This document shows, piece by piece, positions 27,269 through 35,510 of a stretch of 64,000 nt of DNA; within the stretch, counting starts at the first letter, position 1; each line of letters begins with the position of its first letter. Source of the DNA: an uncultured Holophagaceae bacterium (GTDB lineage Bacteria; Acidobacteriota; Holophagae; Holophagales; Holophagaceae); assembly GCA_903884655.1 (NCBI GenBank), contig CAISFO010000022.1, forward strand, positions 1-64,000, in the 5' to 3' direction. The notes beneath the pieces are model-generated. The model was not told the origin of the DNA. It made no database searches and was given only the letters and a program-made list of their open reading frames with translations. A program made the translations under genes and the position numbers.

Positions 27269-29275
27269 CTACAACGGCCATGGATTCGGACCATCTGGTC
27301 GACTGAGCAGGGCCATGATCGATTCCAGGAAGGCTTCGGGTCTGAAGGGCTTTTCCAGGAACCCGAGGCGGCTCAGGCCAAGGGAGTTGGGGTTGACGGG
27401 AAGCGGCTGGCCCATTCCCATCACCAGGGTCGGGACCGGCTCCTGCTGGAAGGCCCTCATGGAGCGGTGGAAGCGCTCAAGCTGGGGCGTGCGTTCCAGC
27501 ACCAGTGTATCGGGTTGGCTCATTCCGCGGCTTCCCCTCAAGAGGCTTCGAAGGTCCTCGAAGGCGAGGGCATCGCCTCCCGCCTGGCGAACGAGGCTCT
27601 GGAGGGCCTCCCGGGCGAGTGGGTCCTGATCCACCACCCAGATGACCCTGCCTGCCAGGGTGTGTTCCTGGTCGATCGATGGGGTGAGTGACGTGGTCGG
27701 CAGGTAGACCCGGGGCCGCAAGCCGCCTCGCGGATCCTGGTCCAGTTCCAGAAGACCACCGGCCTCCATGACCGACTGGCGCAGCCACCCCAGACCGAAG
27801 ACGGTGCCAACCCGGCGGGACCGACCGGCCTCTTCCCTCACGTGCAGAAGGCCGAACCTCCGGTGGCCAAGGTCCACGGGTTCGAGCATCAGGGATAACC
27901 CTCCTGATGGGGAGTCCTCGATGGCATGCAGAGTCAGGTGGGTGGCGATGCGGCCGAGCACGTCCGGGTCTACCGCCAGGGACAGGTTCCCGGTGGCGAG
28001 TTGGAGAGAACCGCCCGAAGGCAGCAGTGGACGGATCCGCGCGAGGACATGTTCGAGGACCGGCTGGGCATCCACCGCCGGTCGAGGGCTGGCCGGACCG
28101 GAGAAGGGGTCCAGACGGGCAGCGGCGGCGCTGACCTGGGTGACAGCGGACTGGAGGCCGGCATCCTTGCTCTCGGAGCGGAACCACCCCATGGCCGCGG
28201 ACAGGGCCATGAGCGCATTGGCCCTGGACCGGCGGGATTCCTCCGTGCCGCCCGTCTCATGGAAACCGCCGCCATTCAGGCTGAGGGTTCCGGCAGTCGG
28301 ATCGCTGATCCACACCAGGGCCATGCCCCGGTCAAATGTCGAGGCCTCAAGTCCCACTTGCCGGAATGTGCCGTCCTCGCTGACCTGCGTGGCCTGCAGA
28401 GTGGCATGGCCGAATTGCAGCAGTTGGGTCCGCAACCCTTCCCACACCGCCGTGTCTCCCCCCTGGAACATGGCGTCCATGGCATACCCCCGCAGGCGGT
28501 GCCGGGGCATTCCCGCCAGCTGGCTGAAGGGGCCATTGGATTCGAGGATCCTCCCCTGGGCATCCACCAGCCACATGGGCTGCCGGGCTTCCAGGCACAG
28601 GGACAGCTGCGGCTGTTCTCCAACCTTGCCGGGCTCGAGCAGGGCCAGGGCCAGCCGGAGCCCTTCGCCGCGACCCTCGACCCAGGCCCCCTGGACTCGC
28701 AGCCAGCGCAACTGCTGCAGGGCTACCAGACCGAGCAGCAGCCCTGCCACGAGGGCCGCCGGCCAGGAGAGCCTGGGCACATTCGCCGGGAGGAAGATCT
28801 GGGCCAGCGCTCCCGTGCCTAGGGTGGCCGCGCCCACGAGGGGCATCCGGACTTCGAGCTGTCGGCCCTTGACCCAGCGGTAGGCAAGGTCCGAGAACAA
28901 CAGCCAGAGCAGGCCCTCAACGGCGGCACCGCCCCAGAAATGTGCGACTTCCCGCCAGGGCAGGTGGAACCTGAGGAGCAGGAGGACCAGGGCGCCGGTG
29001 GCCCCACCCACCCCCATGGCGAGGCGCCGGATCCCCTGGACGCCTTCTCGCTGGGCCTGGAGGAACAAGGTGAACCCGAACAGCGCCCCCCCCAGCTGCG
29101 CTGTGGGAACGGCCGCATTCGTCAGCTGCGACCAGGGCAAAGCCAGGACCGTGAGGATGCCACCCAGGAAATAGCCGTAGCTGAGGCCGATCCGGCCCTT
29201 GCGCCGGAAGATCCAGAAGCCCACCCACGGCGGCACGGGCAGCAGCAGGGCGGCAATCAGGTCGGCGGCAGCCAT
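27269..29275 (-). CDS. Membrane hybrid histidine-kinase-like protein, probably catalytically dead
   Basis: A 668-aa protein. Residues 1-200 hold about seven membrane helices. A PAS domain follows (LCLEARQPMWLVDAQGRILESNGPFSQLAG). The DHp-like region has no H-box His (ANALMALSAAMGWFRSESKD). The ATPase-like region (about 420-545) has a glycine-type segment GTVFGLGWLRQSV but no clear N-box. The C-terminal receiver keeps an acidic residue pair (VVDQDPLAREAL) and the Lys (LEKPFRPEAF), but the phospho-acceptor position reads Glu (TLVLERTP). It therefore looks like a signalling scaffold or pseudokinase. Domain calls are by eye. Confidence 0.7.
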   Translation of the reverse strand: MAAADLIAALLLPVPPWVGFWIFRRKGRIGLSYGYFLGGILTVLALPWSQLTNAAVPTAQLGGALFGFTLFLQAQREGVQGIRRLAMGVGGATGALVLLLLRFHLPWREVAHFWGGAAVEGLLWLLFSDLAYRWVKGRQLEVRMPLVGAATLGTGALAQIFLPANVPRLSWPAALVAGLLLGLVALQQLRWLRVQGAWVEGRGEGLRLALALLEPGKVGEQPQLSLCLEARQPMWLVDAQGRILESNGPFSQLAGMPRHRLRGYAMDAMFQGGDTAVWEGLRTQLLQFGHATLQATQVSEDGTFRQVGLEASTFDRGMALVWISDPTAGTLSLNGGGFHETGGTEESRRSRANALMALSAAMGWFRSESKDAGLQSAVTQVSAAAARLDPFSGPASPRPAVDAQPVLEHVLARIRPLLPSGGSLQLATGNLSLAVDPDVLGRIATHLTLHAIEDSPSGGLSLMLEPVDLGHRRFGLLHVREEAGRSRRVGTVFGLGWLRQSVMEAGGLLELDQDPRGGLRPRVYLPTTSLTPSIDQEHTLAGRVIWVVDQDPLAREALQSLVRQAGGDALAFEDLRSLLRGSRGMSQPDTLVLERTPQLERFHRSMRAFQQEPVPTLVMGMGQPLPVNPNSLGLSRLGFLEKPFRPEAFLESIMALLSRPDGPNPWPL

Positions 29276-29300
29276 GGGGAGAGTCCTTGGGGCAAGCGTC

Positions 29301-30008
29301 TCACAGAAGGGTCGCGGACCAGATGCCGCGCAGGGCGTTCATGCACCAGATCACCCCGGCCCTGGCGCTGGGCAGCGAAACCGCCTTCACTTCGATCCGC
29401 AGGCCCCGGGCGTGGGCCCAGTCCGGCAAGTCGAGGCGCTCCGTCAGGCTAGCCACCCGGCCCTGGCGGAGCGGCAGGGTCAGGACCCCCTCGGCTTCAA
29501 TGCCTACGGTGGCGATGGCGGTTTCCGCCAGCGTGCCGTCCCGCCACAACAGGAGGGCATCGTCGCCGCCCTTCCTCTGGGCCTCGGCCAGGGTGGCCTT
29601 GCCCCATGGTCCCGAAAGCCCCTTGTGCCCTGTGGTGGGATCCCCCAGCCGGGCTTCCAGGGGATGCCGCATCGGAATCAGGCGACATGGCCGTGGCACC
29701 GCAGGGAGGGGCTCCAGCTGGGCAGTCAGGATGCCTGCTCTGGGATCCAGGATCAGGCGCAGGGCCGCCTCTCCGCTTCCAGTGGTCGCTTCGAGCCAGT
29801 CAGTCAGGGGTTCTTGCATGCTCGGCAGCCAGCCGACCGCCTCCCCCATGGCGGCGGCACCCGCTTCCAACCGGTGGAGGTGGGCCTCCAGATGGCGGGG
29901 TAATCCACCCTGTACGGGCAGGGCCGTGCGCGGCAGGGCCCCGGAACCCAGCTCCGGAGCGGAATCGATGGGAGGCACCCCTGGACCGAAGCGACGACGC
30001 CCATTCAT
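29301..30008 (-). CDS. Class IV aminotransferase-like protein (PabC-like)
   Basis: A 235-aa protein with the fold-type IV PLP signature region: TGHKGLSGPWGKATLAEAQR carries a candidate PLP Lys, then DDALLLWRDGTLAETAIATV matches the D-E-A-L-L-L-N-x-G...E motif of aminodeoxychorismate lyase and branched-chain aminotransferases. It is shorter than typical (about 270-300 aa) and its N-terminus is weakly conserved. ATG 30008 overlaps the pdxA stop, consistent with coupling to a PLP biosynthesis gene. PabC activity (folate branch) is a guess. Confidence 0.7.
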   Translation of the reverse strand: MNGRRRFGPGVPPIDSAPELGSGALPRTALPVQGGLPRHLEAHLHRLEAGAAAMGEAVGWLPSMQEPLTDWLEATTGSGEAALRLILDPRAGILTAQLEPLPAVPRPCRLIPMRHPLEARLGDPTTGHKGLSGPWGKATLAEAQRKGGDDALLLWRDGTLAETAIATVGIEAEGVLTLPLRQGRVASLTERLDLPDWAHARGLRIEVKAVSLPSARAGVIWCMNALRGIWSATLL

Positions 30009-31129
30009 GGCCTGGGAAGGCGGTGCTCCCCCGCCTCGGACGCCCGGTCGGCCAGCCTCACCGCCAGCCGGAGTGCCTCCAGGAAGTTCCGCGCATCGGC
30101 CACCCATTGCCCGGCCTTGTCGAAGGCGGTGCCGTGGTCGGGGCTCGTGCGGATGAAGGGAAGACCCAGGGTGAGGTTGACGGCCCGGGTAGGTTCGAGC
30201 AGCTTAATGGGAATCAGGCCCTGGTCGTGGTACAGGGCCACCACCAGATCGAATTCACCTTCGGCGGCGCGGTGGAACAGGCTGTCAGAAGGCAGGGGAC
30301 CAAAGAAACTTGGCGCAATCTGGTGTTCGCTGTCTGGATCCTGCAGGCGGGGCGGGAAAGTGCCTCTTGCCTTGGCGAGTGCGACCTCCAGAAGGGCTTC
30401 TTCTCCTCCGAAAGCGCCCTGCTCTCCGGCATGCGGATTCAGGGCACAGAGGGCCACTCGCAGGTTCCGGTTTCCCGTGAGCCGGATGAAGTGCTCGGCG
30501 GAAAAGACCAGGGTCTCGGCGACCTCATCCGCATTGAGGGTTTCCACCACCGAGCGCAGGCTCTGGTGGACGGTGTGCAGGACCACATTGAGCCTTGGAC
30601 TGACGAAGGCCATGCGGGTGAGGGGCACCCCGGCCAGGTCCCGCAGGAACTCCGTGTGCCCGGGGAGGTCGTAGCCCGCCAGGTGCGCCGCGGCCTTGGC
30701 CATGGGCAGGGTCACCAGCGCCTCAGTAAAACCCGCCATGGTCATGAGGGCAGCCTGGCGAATGGCCTCTACCGTGGCCCTTCCCGAGGCTGCGGAGCCT
30801 TCCCCGAGTCGCAGAGAATCGGCCTGGATCTCAGGAGTGGGATCCAGCCAGAGAACCTCCGCCAGGACCTGGCCTGGATCTTCAAGGGAGGTCACCTGGA
30901 GGTCGTAGGCCCGGCCAGAGAAGGCCGTCGGCAGCGGGACGCCCGGCTCTACCCAACGCCAAGCCAGGGGAGCCCCCGGCAAGGCAGCAAGGAGGTCTAG
31001 TCCCGCTTTGGAACCCACCATGGTGACCTCGGCCAGGCGCTGGATCTCGGGCAAGCTGCCGAGAAGCAGCTCCGGGCCGATGCCGCAGGGATCCCCCAGG
31101 CTGATGGCGAGGCGGTGCCGGCGAGTCAT
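30005..31129 (-). CDS. pdxA: 4-hydroxythreonine-4-phosphate dehydrogenase
   Basis: A 374-aa enzyme of pyridoxal phosphate synthesis. SLGDPCGIGPELLL opens the domain, a LPGHTEFLRDLAG region lies in the middle, and ALYHDQGLIPIKLL with the late FIRTSPDHGTAFD supplies the metal/substrate His residues. All are standard PdxA motifs. ATG 31129 was chosen over an upstream in-frame start that would overlap the hfq gene. Confidence 0.94.
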   Translation of the reverse strand: MTRRHRLAISLGDPCGIGPELLLGSLPEIQRLAEVTMVGSKAGLDLLAALPGAPLAWRWVEPGVPLPTAFSGRAYDLQVTSLEDPGQVLAEVLWLDPTPEIQADSLRLGEGSAASGRATVEAIRQAALMTMAGFTEALVTLPMAKAAAHLAGYDLPGHTEFLRDLAGVPLTRMAFVSPRLNVVLHTVHQSLRSVVETLNADEVAETLVFSAEHFIRLTGNRNLRVALCALNPHAGEQGAFGGEEALLEVALAKARGTFPPRLQDPDSEHQIAPSFFGPLPSDSLFHRAAEGEFDLVVALYHDQGLIPIKLLEPTRAVNLTLGLPFIRTSPDHGTAFDKAGQWVADARNFLEALRLAVRLADRASEAGEHRLPRP

Positions 31130-31157
31130 GGGGTCCGCTCCTGGTCGTGCCCGGGGC

Positions 31158-31637
31158 TCAATCGAAAACCGGGATCTCGACATCCGCCGCCAGGAGTTCT
31201 TCCTTCTTGACTACGCGGCTGCGGCGGATCCTGGGTTCCTCTTCCTGCTTGTAGATGTACTTGATGTTGTGCTTGGGAACCAGGACGTTGGGTTCCTTCA
31301 CCCGGTTGATCTTCAGGCAGTGCTTGTCATACCACTCGATGACGCCGCGCACCTTCTCGTCATCCTGCAGCACGATCACCATGGGCGTCTTGGACTGCAT
31401 CTGTTTCAGGTAGTAGAAGCTCTCGGCGTTGGTCTGTTCGGGTGGGGCGATCTTGCGCCTGGGGCTTCCCAGGCCTTGCGGTGCGGTCGCCGCACCGGTG
31501 TTGACGGCCGGGTTGGGTTCTCCGCTGGCAGTCACAGGGGAGGCCACAGGGGTCAGGGTCTCTCCGCCACCCTTCGCAGGGATTCCGAGCTTGTCCTTCA
31601 ATTCACTGAGATTCGGTCGGATGAGCTTGCGGTTCAT
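31158..31637 (-). CDS. hfq: Hfq-type Sm protein with long N-terminal extension
   Basis: A 159-aa protein. The Sm core lies at about residues 70-132: ESFYYLKQMQSKTPMVIVLQ, GVIEWYDKHCLKINR and VLVPKHNIKYIYK, where the K-H pair corresponds to the conserved Hfq YKHAI. It is preceded by about 70 Pro/Ala/Gly-rich residues and followed by a charged tail (EEEPRIRRSRVVKKEELL). Hfq hexamers bind A- and U-rich RNA and pair small RNAs with mRNAs. Canonical bacterial Hfq has almost no N-terminal extension, so assembly here may differ. Confidence 0.82.
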   Translation of the reverse strand: MNRKLIRPNLSELKDKLGIPAKGGGETLTPVASPVTASGEPNPAVNTGAATAPQGLGSPRRKIAPPEQTNAESFYYLKQMQSKTPMVIVLQDDEKVRGVIEWYDKHCLKINRVKEPNVLVPKHNIKYIYKQEEEPRIRRSRVVKKEELLAADVEIPVFD

Positions 31638-31832
31638 GGGTGATCCTGGCCCACTGGGCGTGACGGGTATGTCAAAGGCATTGGACGATGTCCAAACCCA
31701 TTCAGACTTGAACAGTCAAACCCATGGGGGGCCGGACTGAACGCGCTGGAAGGGGATGAGCCACTGTGGCAGGTGCCAAGTGGACCCTGCAAGGGTGTAT
31801 GCCCAATTTGATGCTGGAAAGATGGGGGAAGT

Positions 31833-33527
31833 TTACGGCTGATCCGCCTTGGACGCCAACAACTCGTCTTCCGGACGGCGGGGGATGATGATCTGGACGC
31901 AAGTCCCACGACCCACGGCACTTTCAACTTCGATCTGCCATCCCATGGCCTGGATGAACTTGTAGACGAGGCTCATGCCCAGCCCTGAGCCCTCTTCGAA
32001 ACTGCCGGCAAAGGGGACATAGAGGCGGTCGAGCTGCTCCTCGGTCATCCCGCAGCCGTTATCCGAAACGGCAAGCCGGACCGATGTTTCGTTGGCCTCG
32101 CAGACCAGGCTCACTGATGGTGCGGGAACATGCTTGACGGCCTTGCGGGCGTTGCTGAGAAGGTTCATCAAGGCCCGGTGGAGGCCCGTGGAATCGGAGC
32201 GGATGTTCACGGAAGGCGGGGGCTCCACCATCAGGGCCAGTCCTTCGGTGCGGGGGTCCATCTCCCAGCTGGAGCGGATCTCCTCCATGACCCTGGGCAG
32301 GTGGAGCGGTTCCCCGCAGGGGGGGTCGGTGCGGGCGAAATCAAGGAAGTCCGACACGATGGCACCCACTCGCTGGGTTTCCCGTTCCAGGATGCCTAGC
32401 ACGCGGGCCTGGACATCCTCCGTTGACCCCTTTCGGCCGAGCAGCTGCACACACCCGCTGATGGAGGCCAGGGGATTGCGCAACTCGTGGGCAAGTCCCG
32501 CCGCGAGCTGGCCGATGGCTGCCAGCCGCTCGTTGATGCGAGTCCGCTCTTCCATGGCTTTAAGGTCTGTAAGATCTTGAAATAATACTAGTTGACCTGA
32601 TTCTCGCCCGGACGATCCCTTGAGCGAGGACAGGTGTCCACCCAGGATTCTGCGGCCCAGGCCCGGCACGGCCAGCACCACTTCGAAGCGGTTTTCCCGA
32701 CCCCGGCGCCAGGGCAGGGGATTGCTGATCGGCAACAGGTCCTGGATCGCGGATCCCGTGGCAATGGCCTGCCCCAAGATGGCCTCGGCGGCGGGATTGG
32801 CGGACGTGACCAGGCCGGCCAGATCCAGCGTGATCAGACCGGAGTTCATGGATTCCACCACGCGCTGGTGGAGCGCGGAAAGCTCGTCGACCACCGCTTC
32901 GCTGACACTGAGGTCGGAGCGCAGCCGTTCGAGGTTCCGGCGGATCAGGACCACCACCAGCGTGGTGGTGAAGACCTGCAAGGAGGCGATGCCAAGCAGG
33001 AACGGGATGCGGCTCGAGTCCAGATCAAGGCTGGTGCTGGAAAGCCCAAAGGGCGGCAGCAGGCCATAGGTGAACCCCAGCACCAGGGTCACGTGGGTAA
33101 GCGAGGACAGGACGCCCACCCAGACGATCTCCACCGTGCCCAGGTAGAACGCCGAGGCCAGCACGGGAAAGATGTAGAGGGTGGCAAATCGCTCCTGGAC
33201 AACCCCCTGGAAGGCGATGACCAGGGTGACGAGCACCAAGTCCAACCCCAGATTCCATCGGATCCAGGGCGCCTTGGGCGTAGGGAAGAGCTGATCCGAG
33301 GCCTGGAGGCCGCGACCGCATTCCCACAGGGCTTCTCCGAAGAACAGCAGCAGCACCCCAAGATAGAAGGGCTCTCCGGGAAGGAGCTTCGGGCTCTCCC
33401 TGGGCAGGGCGGCATGGACCACCAGCAGTCCAAAACTGGCGAAAAGCCGGAAGGAGAGGGGCAGGAAAGGGGCGTTGGTGTCGGCAACGCCCAACTTCCC
33501 CCAGGTTCGTTGGAGCATGGCTACCAT
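31833..33527 (-). CDS. PilS/NtrB-type sensor histidine kinase
   Basis: A 564-aa kinase. Six or so membrane helices occupy residues 1-190. Then come a coiled segment, a PAS domain (VVESMNSGLITLDLAGLVTS), the H-box LAAGLAHELRNPLASISG (His about residue 360), the N-box LMNLLSNARKAV, DNGCGM and the G-box GSGLGMSLVYKF. This order matches PilS, which with PilR controls type IV pilin. No response regulator gene is adjacent. In-frame ATGs also exist at 33545 and 33518; ribosome sites are weak for all. It is divergent from fur. Confidence 0.86.
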   Translation of the reverse strand: MVAMLQRTWGKLGVADTNAPFLPLSFRLFASFGLLVVHAALPRESPKLLPGEPFYLGVLLLFFGEALWECGRGLQASDQLFPTPKAPWIRWNLGLDLVLVTLVIAFQGVVQERFATLYIFPVLASAFYLGTVEIVWVGVLSSLTHVTLVLGFTYGLLPPFGLSSTSLDLDSSRIPFLLGIASLQVFTTTLVVVLIRRNLERLRSDLSVSEAVVDELSALHQRVVESMNSGLITLDLAGLVTSANPAAEAILGQAIATGSAIQDLLPISNPLPWRRGRENRFEVVLAVPGLGRRILGGHLSSLKGSSGRESGQLVLFQDLTDLKAMEERTRINERLAAIGQLAAGLAHELRNPLASISGCVQLLGRKGSTEDVQARVLGILERETQRVGAIVSDFLDFARTDPPCGEPLHLPRVMEEIRSSWEMDPRTEGLALMVEPPPSVNIRSDSTGLHRALMNLLSNARKAVKHVPAPSVSLVCEANETSVRLAVSDNGCGMTEEQLDRLYVPFAGSFEEGSGLGMSLVYKFIQAMGWQIEVESAVGRGTCVQIIIPRRPEDELLASKADQP

Positions 33528-33554
33528 GGTGCCCGAATCTGCCATTCTAGGGCG

Positions 33555-34007
33555 ATGCCCGAGTCTGCACTTTCCACCACGCCTTCCCTGCGCGCCGCTG
33601 GCATGCGGCAGACTCCTCAACGCGAGGGCATCCTGCATGTCCTGCGGGCTTCGGACCGGCCCTTGACGGTGGAGGAGATCTGGGAGCGCATGCCGGAACG
33701 AAGGTCAGGGCTGCCCACGGTCTACCGCAATCTCGAGCGGTTCGTGCGGGAGGGCTGGGCTGAAAGCATCCTTGGCGCCGACCAGGTCATGCGCTTCGTC
33801 CGCTGTGATTCCCGGCACCACCATCACCATCTGCAGTGCGAACGCTGTGGCCGGACAGCCGAAGTGGATGCCTGCGGGATCGAGGCCTCCCTGAAGCATC
33901 TGGAGATCCTGTCGGGATTCAAGATCACCCATCACCAGCTGATGCTCTTCGGGCTTTGTGCGGCCTGTCGCGTTGAGCCCATCCCCACGGAAGGGGGTCC
34001 TCGTTAG
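33555..34007 (+). CDS. Fur-family metal-responsive regulator
   Basis: A 150-aa repressor. The winged helix begins RQTPQREGILHVLRASDRPL and continues TVEEIWERMP and GLPTVYRNLERFVREG. The metal region has HHHHHLQCERCG and a second CAAC pair, i.e. a structural zinc site. It could be Fur, Zur or PerR; the sequence alone does not settle which. Its start is 27 bases from the divergent kinase gene, so the two promoters overlap. Confidence 0.88.
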   Translation: MPESALSTTPSLRAAGMRQTPQREGILHVLRASDRPLTVEEIWERMPERRSGLPTVYRNLERFVREGWAESILGADQVMRFVRCDSRHHHHHLQCERCGRTAEVDACGIEASLKHLEILSGFKITHHQLMLFGLCAACRVEPIPTEGGPR

Positions 34008-34073
34008 GCGGGACCGATGCGTGAAATTGACCGTTGACCAAAGCCGGTGCCATTGCTAGTCTTGAACCTTCAT

Positions 34074-34145
<72 letters not shown>

Positions 34146-34231
34146 CCACTGCATGGGCCGCGCAAGCGGCCCGTGTTGTATTGATGAGTGCTGTATGATG
34201 TATGATGACTTGATGCAACTGTAAGCTTCAA

Positions 34232-34303
34232 GGCGCCGTAGCCAAGTGGTAAGGCCCGGGACTGCAAATCCCGTATGCATCGGTTCGACTCCGATCGGCG
34301 CCT
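34232..34303 (+). tRNA. tRNA-Cys (anticodon GCA)
   Basis: Acceptor GGCGCCG/CGGCGCC, AGCCAAGTGGTAAGGC D arm, anticodon stem CGGGA/TCCCG around CTGCAAA, T arm with GGTTCGACTCC; CCA encoded at 34304-34306. Follows tRNA-Gly after 83 bases. Confidence 0.95.
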
Positions 34304-34310
34304 CCAGTCC

Positions 34311-34333
34311 AGCCCCCGCAAGGGGGCTTTTCG
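34311..34333 (+). terminator. Terminator after tRNA-Gly/tRNA-Cys
   Basis: AGCCCCC / AGGGGGCT stem with a GCA loop followed by TTTTCG, just after the tRNA-Cys CCA end. Confidence 0.8.
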
Positions 34334-34373
34334 TTGTCCCCGGGCGGACTGGTCCTGGCAGACCGCGGATAGG

Positions 34374-35510
34374 TCAGTGGGGCCGGGAATCGATCCAGCC
34401 GCCCCCCAGCACTTCACCTTCCCGGTAGAAGACCACGGCCTGTCCAGAGGCGATGGCCCGCTGCGGCTCTGCGAAGGCGACCTTGACGCGCCCGTCCGGC
34501 AGGGGAATGACGAGGGCTTCGGCCTCCGGGGAACGGCTTCGGATGCGAGCCTCGCAGGCCAGTGGACCCCTGGGTGGATCCCCGACCCAGGTGAGTTCCC
34601 GCGCCACCAGGTCCCGACCCAACAGGTCGGATTCAACGCCCACCCAGACCGTATTGGTCGCTGGCTCGATCCGAACGGCGTACAGCGGCTCCGAAAAGGC
34701 CACGCCCAACCCGCGCCTCTGCCCAACGGTGTGGCGCCAATAGCCACGGTGCCGACCCAGCAACCGCCCATCCAGATGGCGGATGTCGCCCGAACCAAGG
34801 CCGGGATCACGGCCTTCGGCCTCGAGGAAAGCGTCGTAGCGGTCCTCGATCACAAAACAGATCTCCTGGCTTTCGGCCTTTTCCGCCAGGTGCAGACCCA
34901 GTTCGAACCCCAGTTCCCGCACTTCGAGCTTGGTGAGATGCGCCAGGGGGAACAAGGTGCGGGGCAGGGTGGTCTGGTTGTGGTGGAAGAGAAAGTAGCT
35001 CTGGTCCTTCACCGGGTCCACGGCCTTGCGAAGCTGCCAGCTTCCGCCCGAGGAGGTGATGGCGGCATAGTGTCCCGTGGCCACGAAAGCGGCGTCCATG
35101 GATCGGGCTCGATCCATCAGCGCAGAGAACTTGAGGTGCTGGTTGCAGCGTATGCAAGGGCTTGGGGTTTCACCCTCAAGGTAGCCCTGGATGAAGCCCT
35201 CGATGACGGTCTCCCTGAACCTGGTCTCGAAATCCATGATGAAATAGGGAAAGCCCAGCTCGAATGCCACCCTTCTGGCGTCGTGGAAATCATCTAAAGT
35301 GCAGCACTTCCCCGTGGAACCTGAATTGGCCTTTTTCTCGAATAACTGCATCGAGATGCCGACCACTTGGAAGCCTGCACGATGCAGGAGCGCCGCCATG
35401 ACCGAACTGTCAACGCCTCCTGACATGGCCGCCAGCACCCGATCTCCCGGCCGCAACGAGGGATGGTTCAGCAGTGGGGCCATGGCCCTCGTCATCAGGT
35501 CACTGGTCAT
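34374..35510 (-). CDS. mnmA: tRNA-specific 2-thiouridylase
   Basis: A 378-aa enzyme that thiolates U34 of tRNA-Lys, -Glu and -Gln. It has the PP-loop AAMSGGVDSSVMAALL, a KCCTLDDFHDAR segment, the first catalytic Cys in PSPCIRCNQHLKF and the second in ESQEICFV. GHYAAI and KDQSYFLF are also typical. ATG 35510 shares bases with the stop of the Lpt gene. In-frame ATGs at 35495 and 35483 are less likely. Confidence 0.95.
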   Translation of the reverse strand: MTSDLMTRAMAPLLNHPSLRPGDRVLAAMSGGVDSSVMAALLHRAGFQVVGISMQLFEKKANSGSTGKCCTLDDFHDARRVAFELGFPYFIMDFETRFRETVIEGFIQGYLEGETPSPCIRCNQHLKFSALMDRARSMDAAFVATGHYAAITSSGGSWQLRKAVDPVKDQSYFLFHHNQTTLPRTLFPLAHLTKLEVRELGFELGLHLAEKAESQEICFVIEDRYDAFLEAEGRDPGLGSGDIRHLDGRLLGRHRGYWRHTVGQRRGLGVAFSEPLYAVRIEPATNTVWVGVESDLLGRDLVARELTWVGDPPRGPLACEARIRSRSPEAEALVIPLPDGRVKVAFAEPQRAIASGQAVVFYREGEVLGGGWIDSRPH

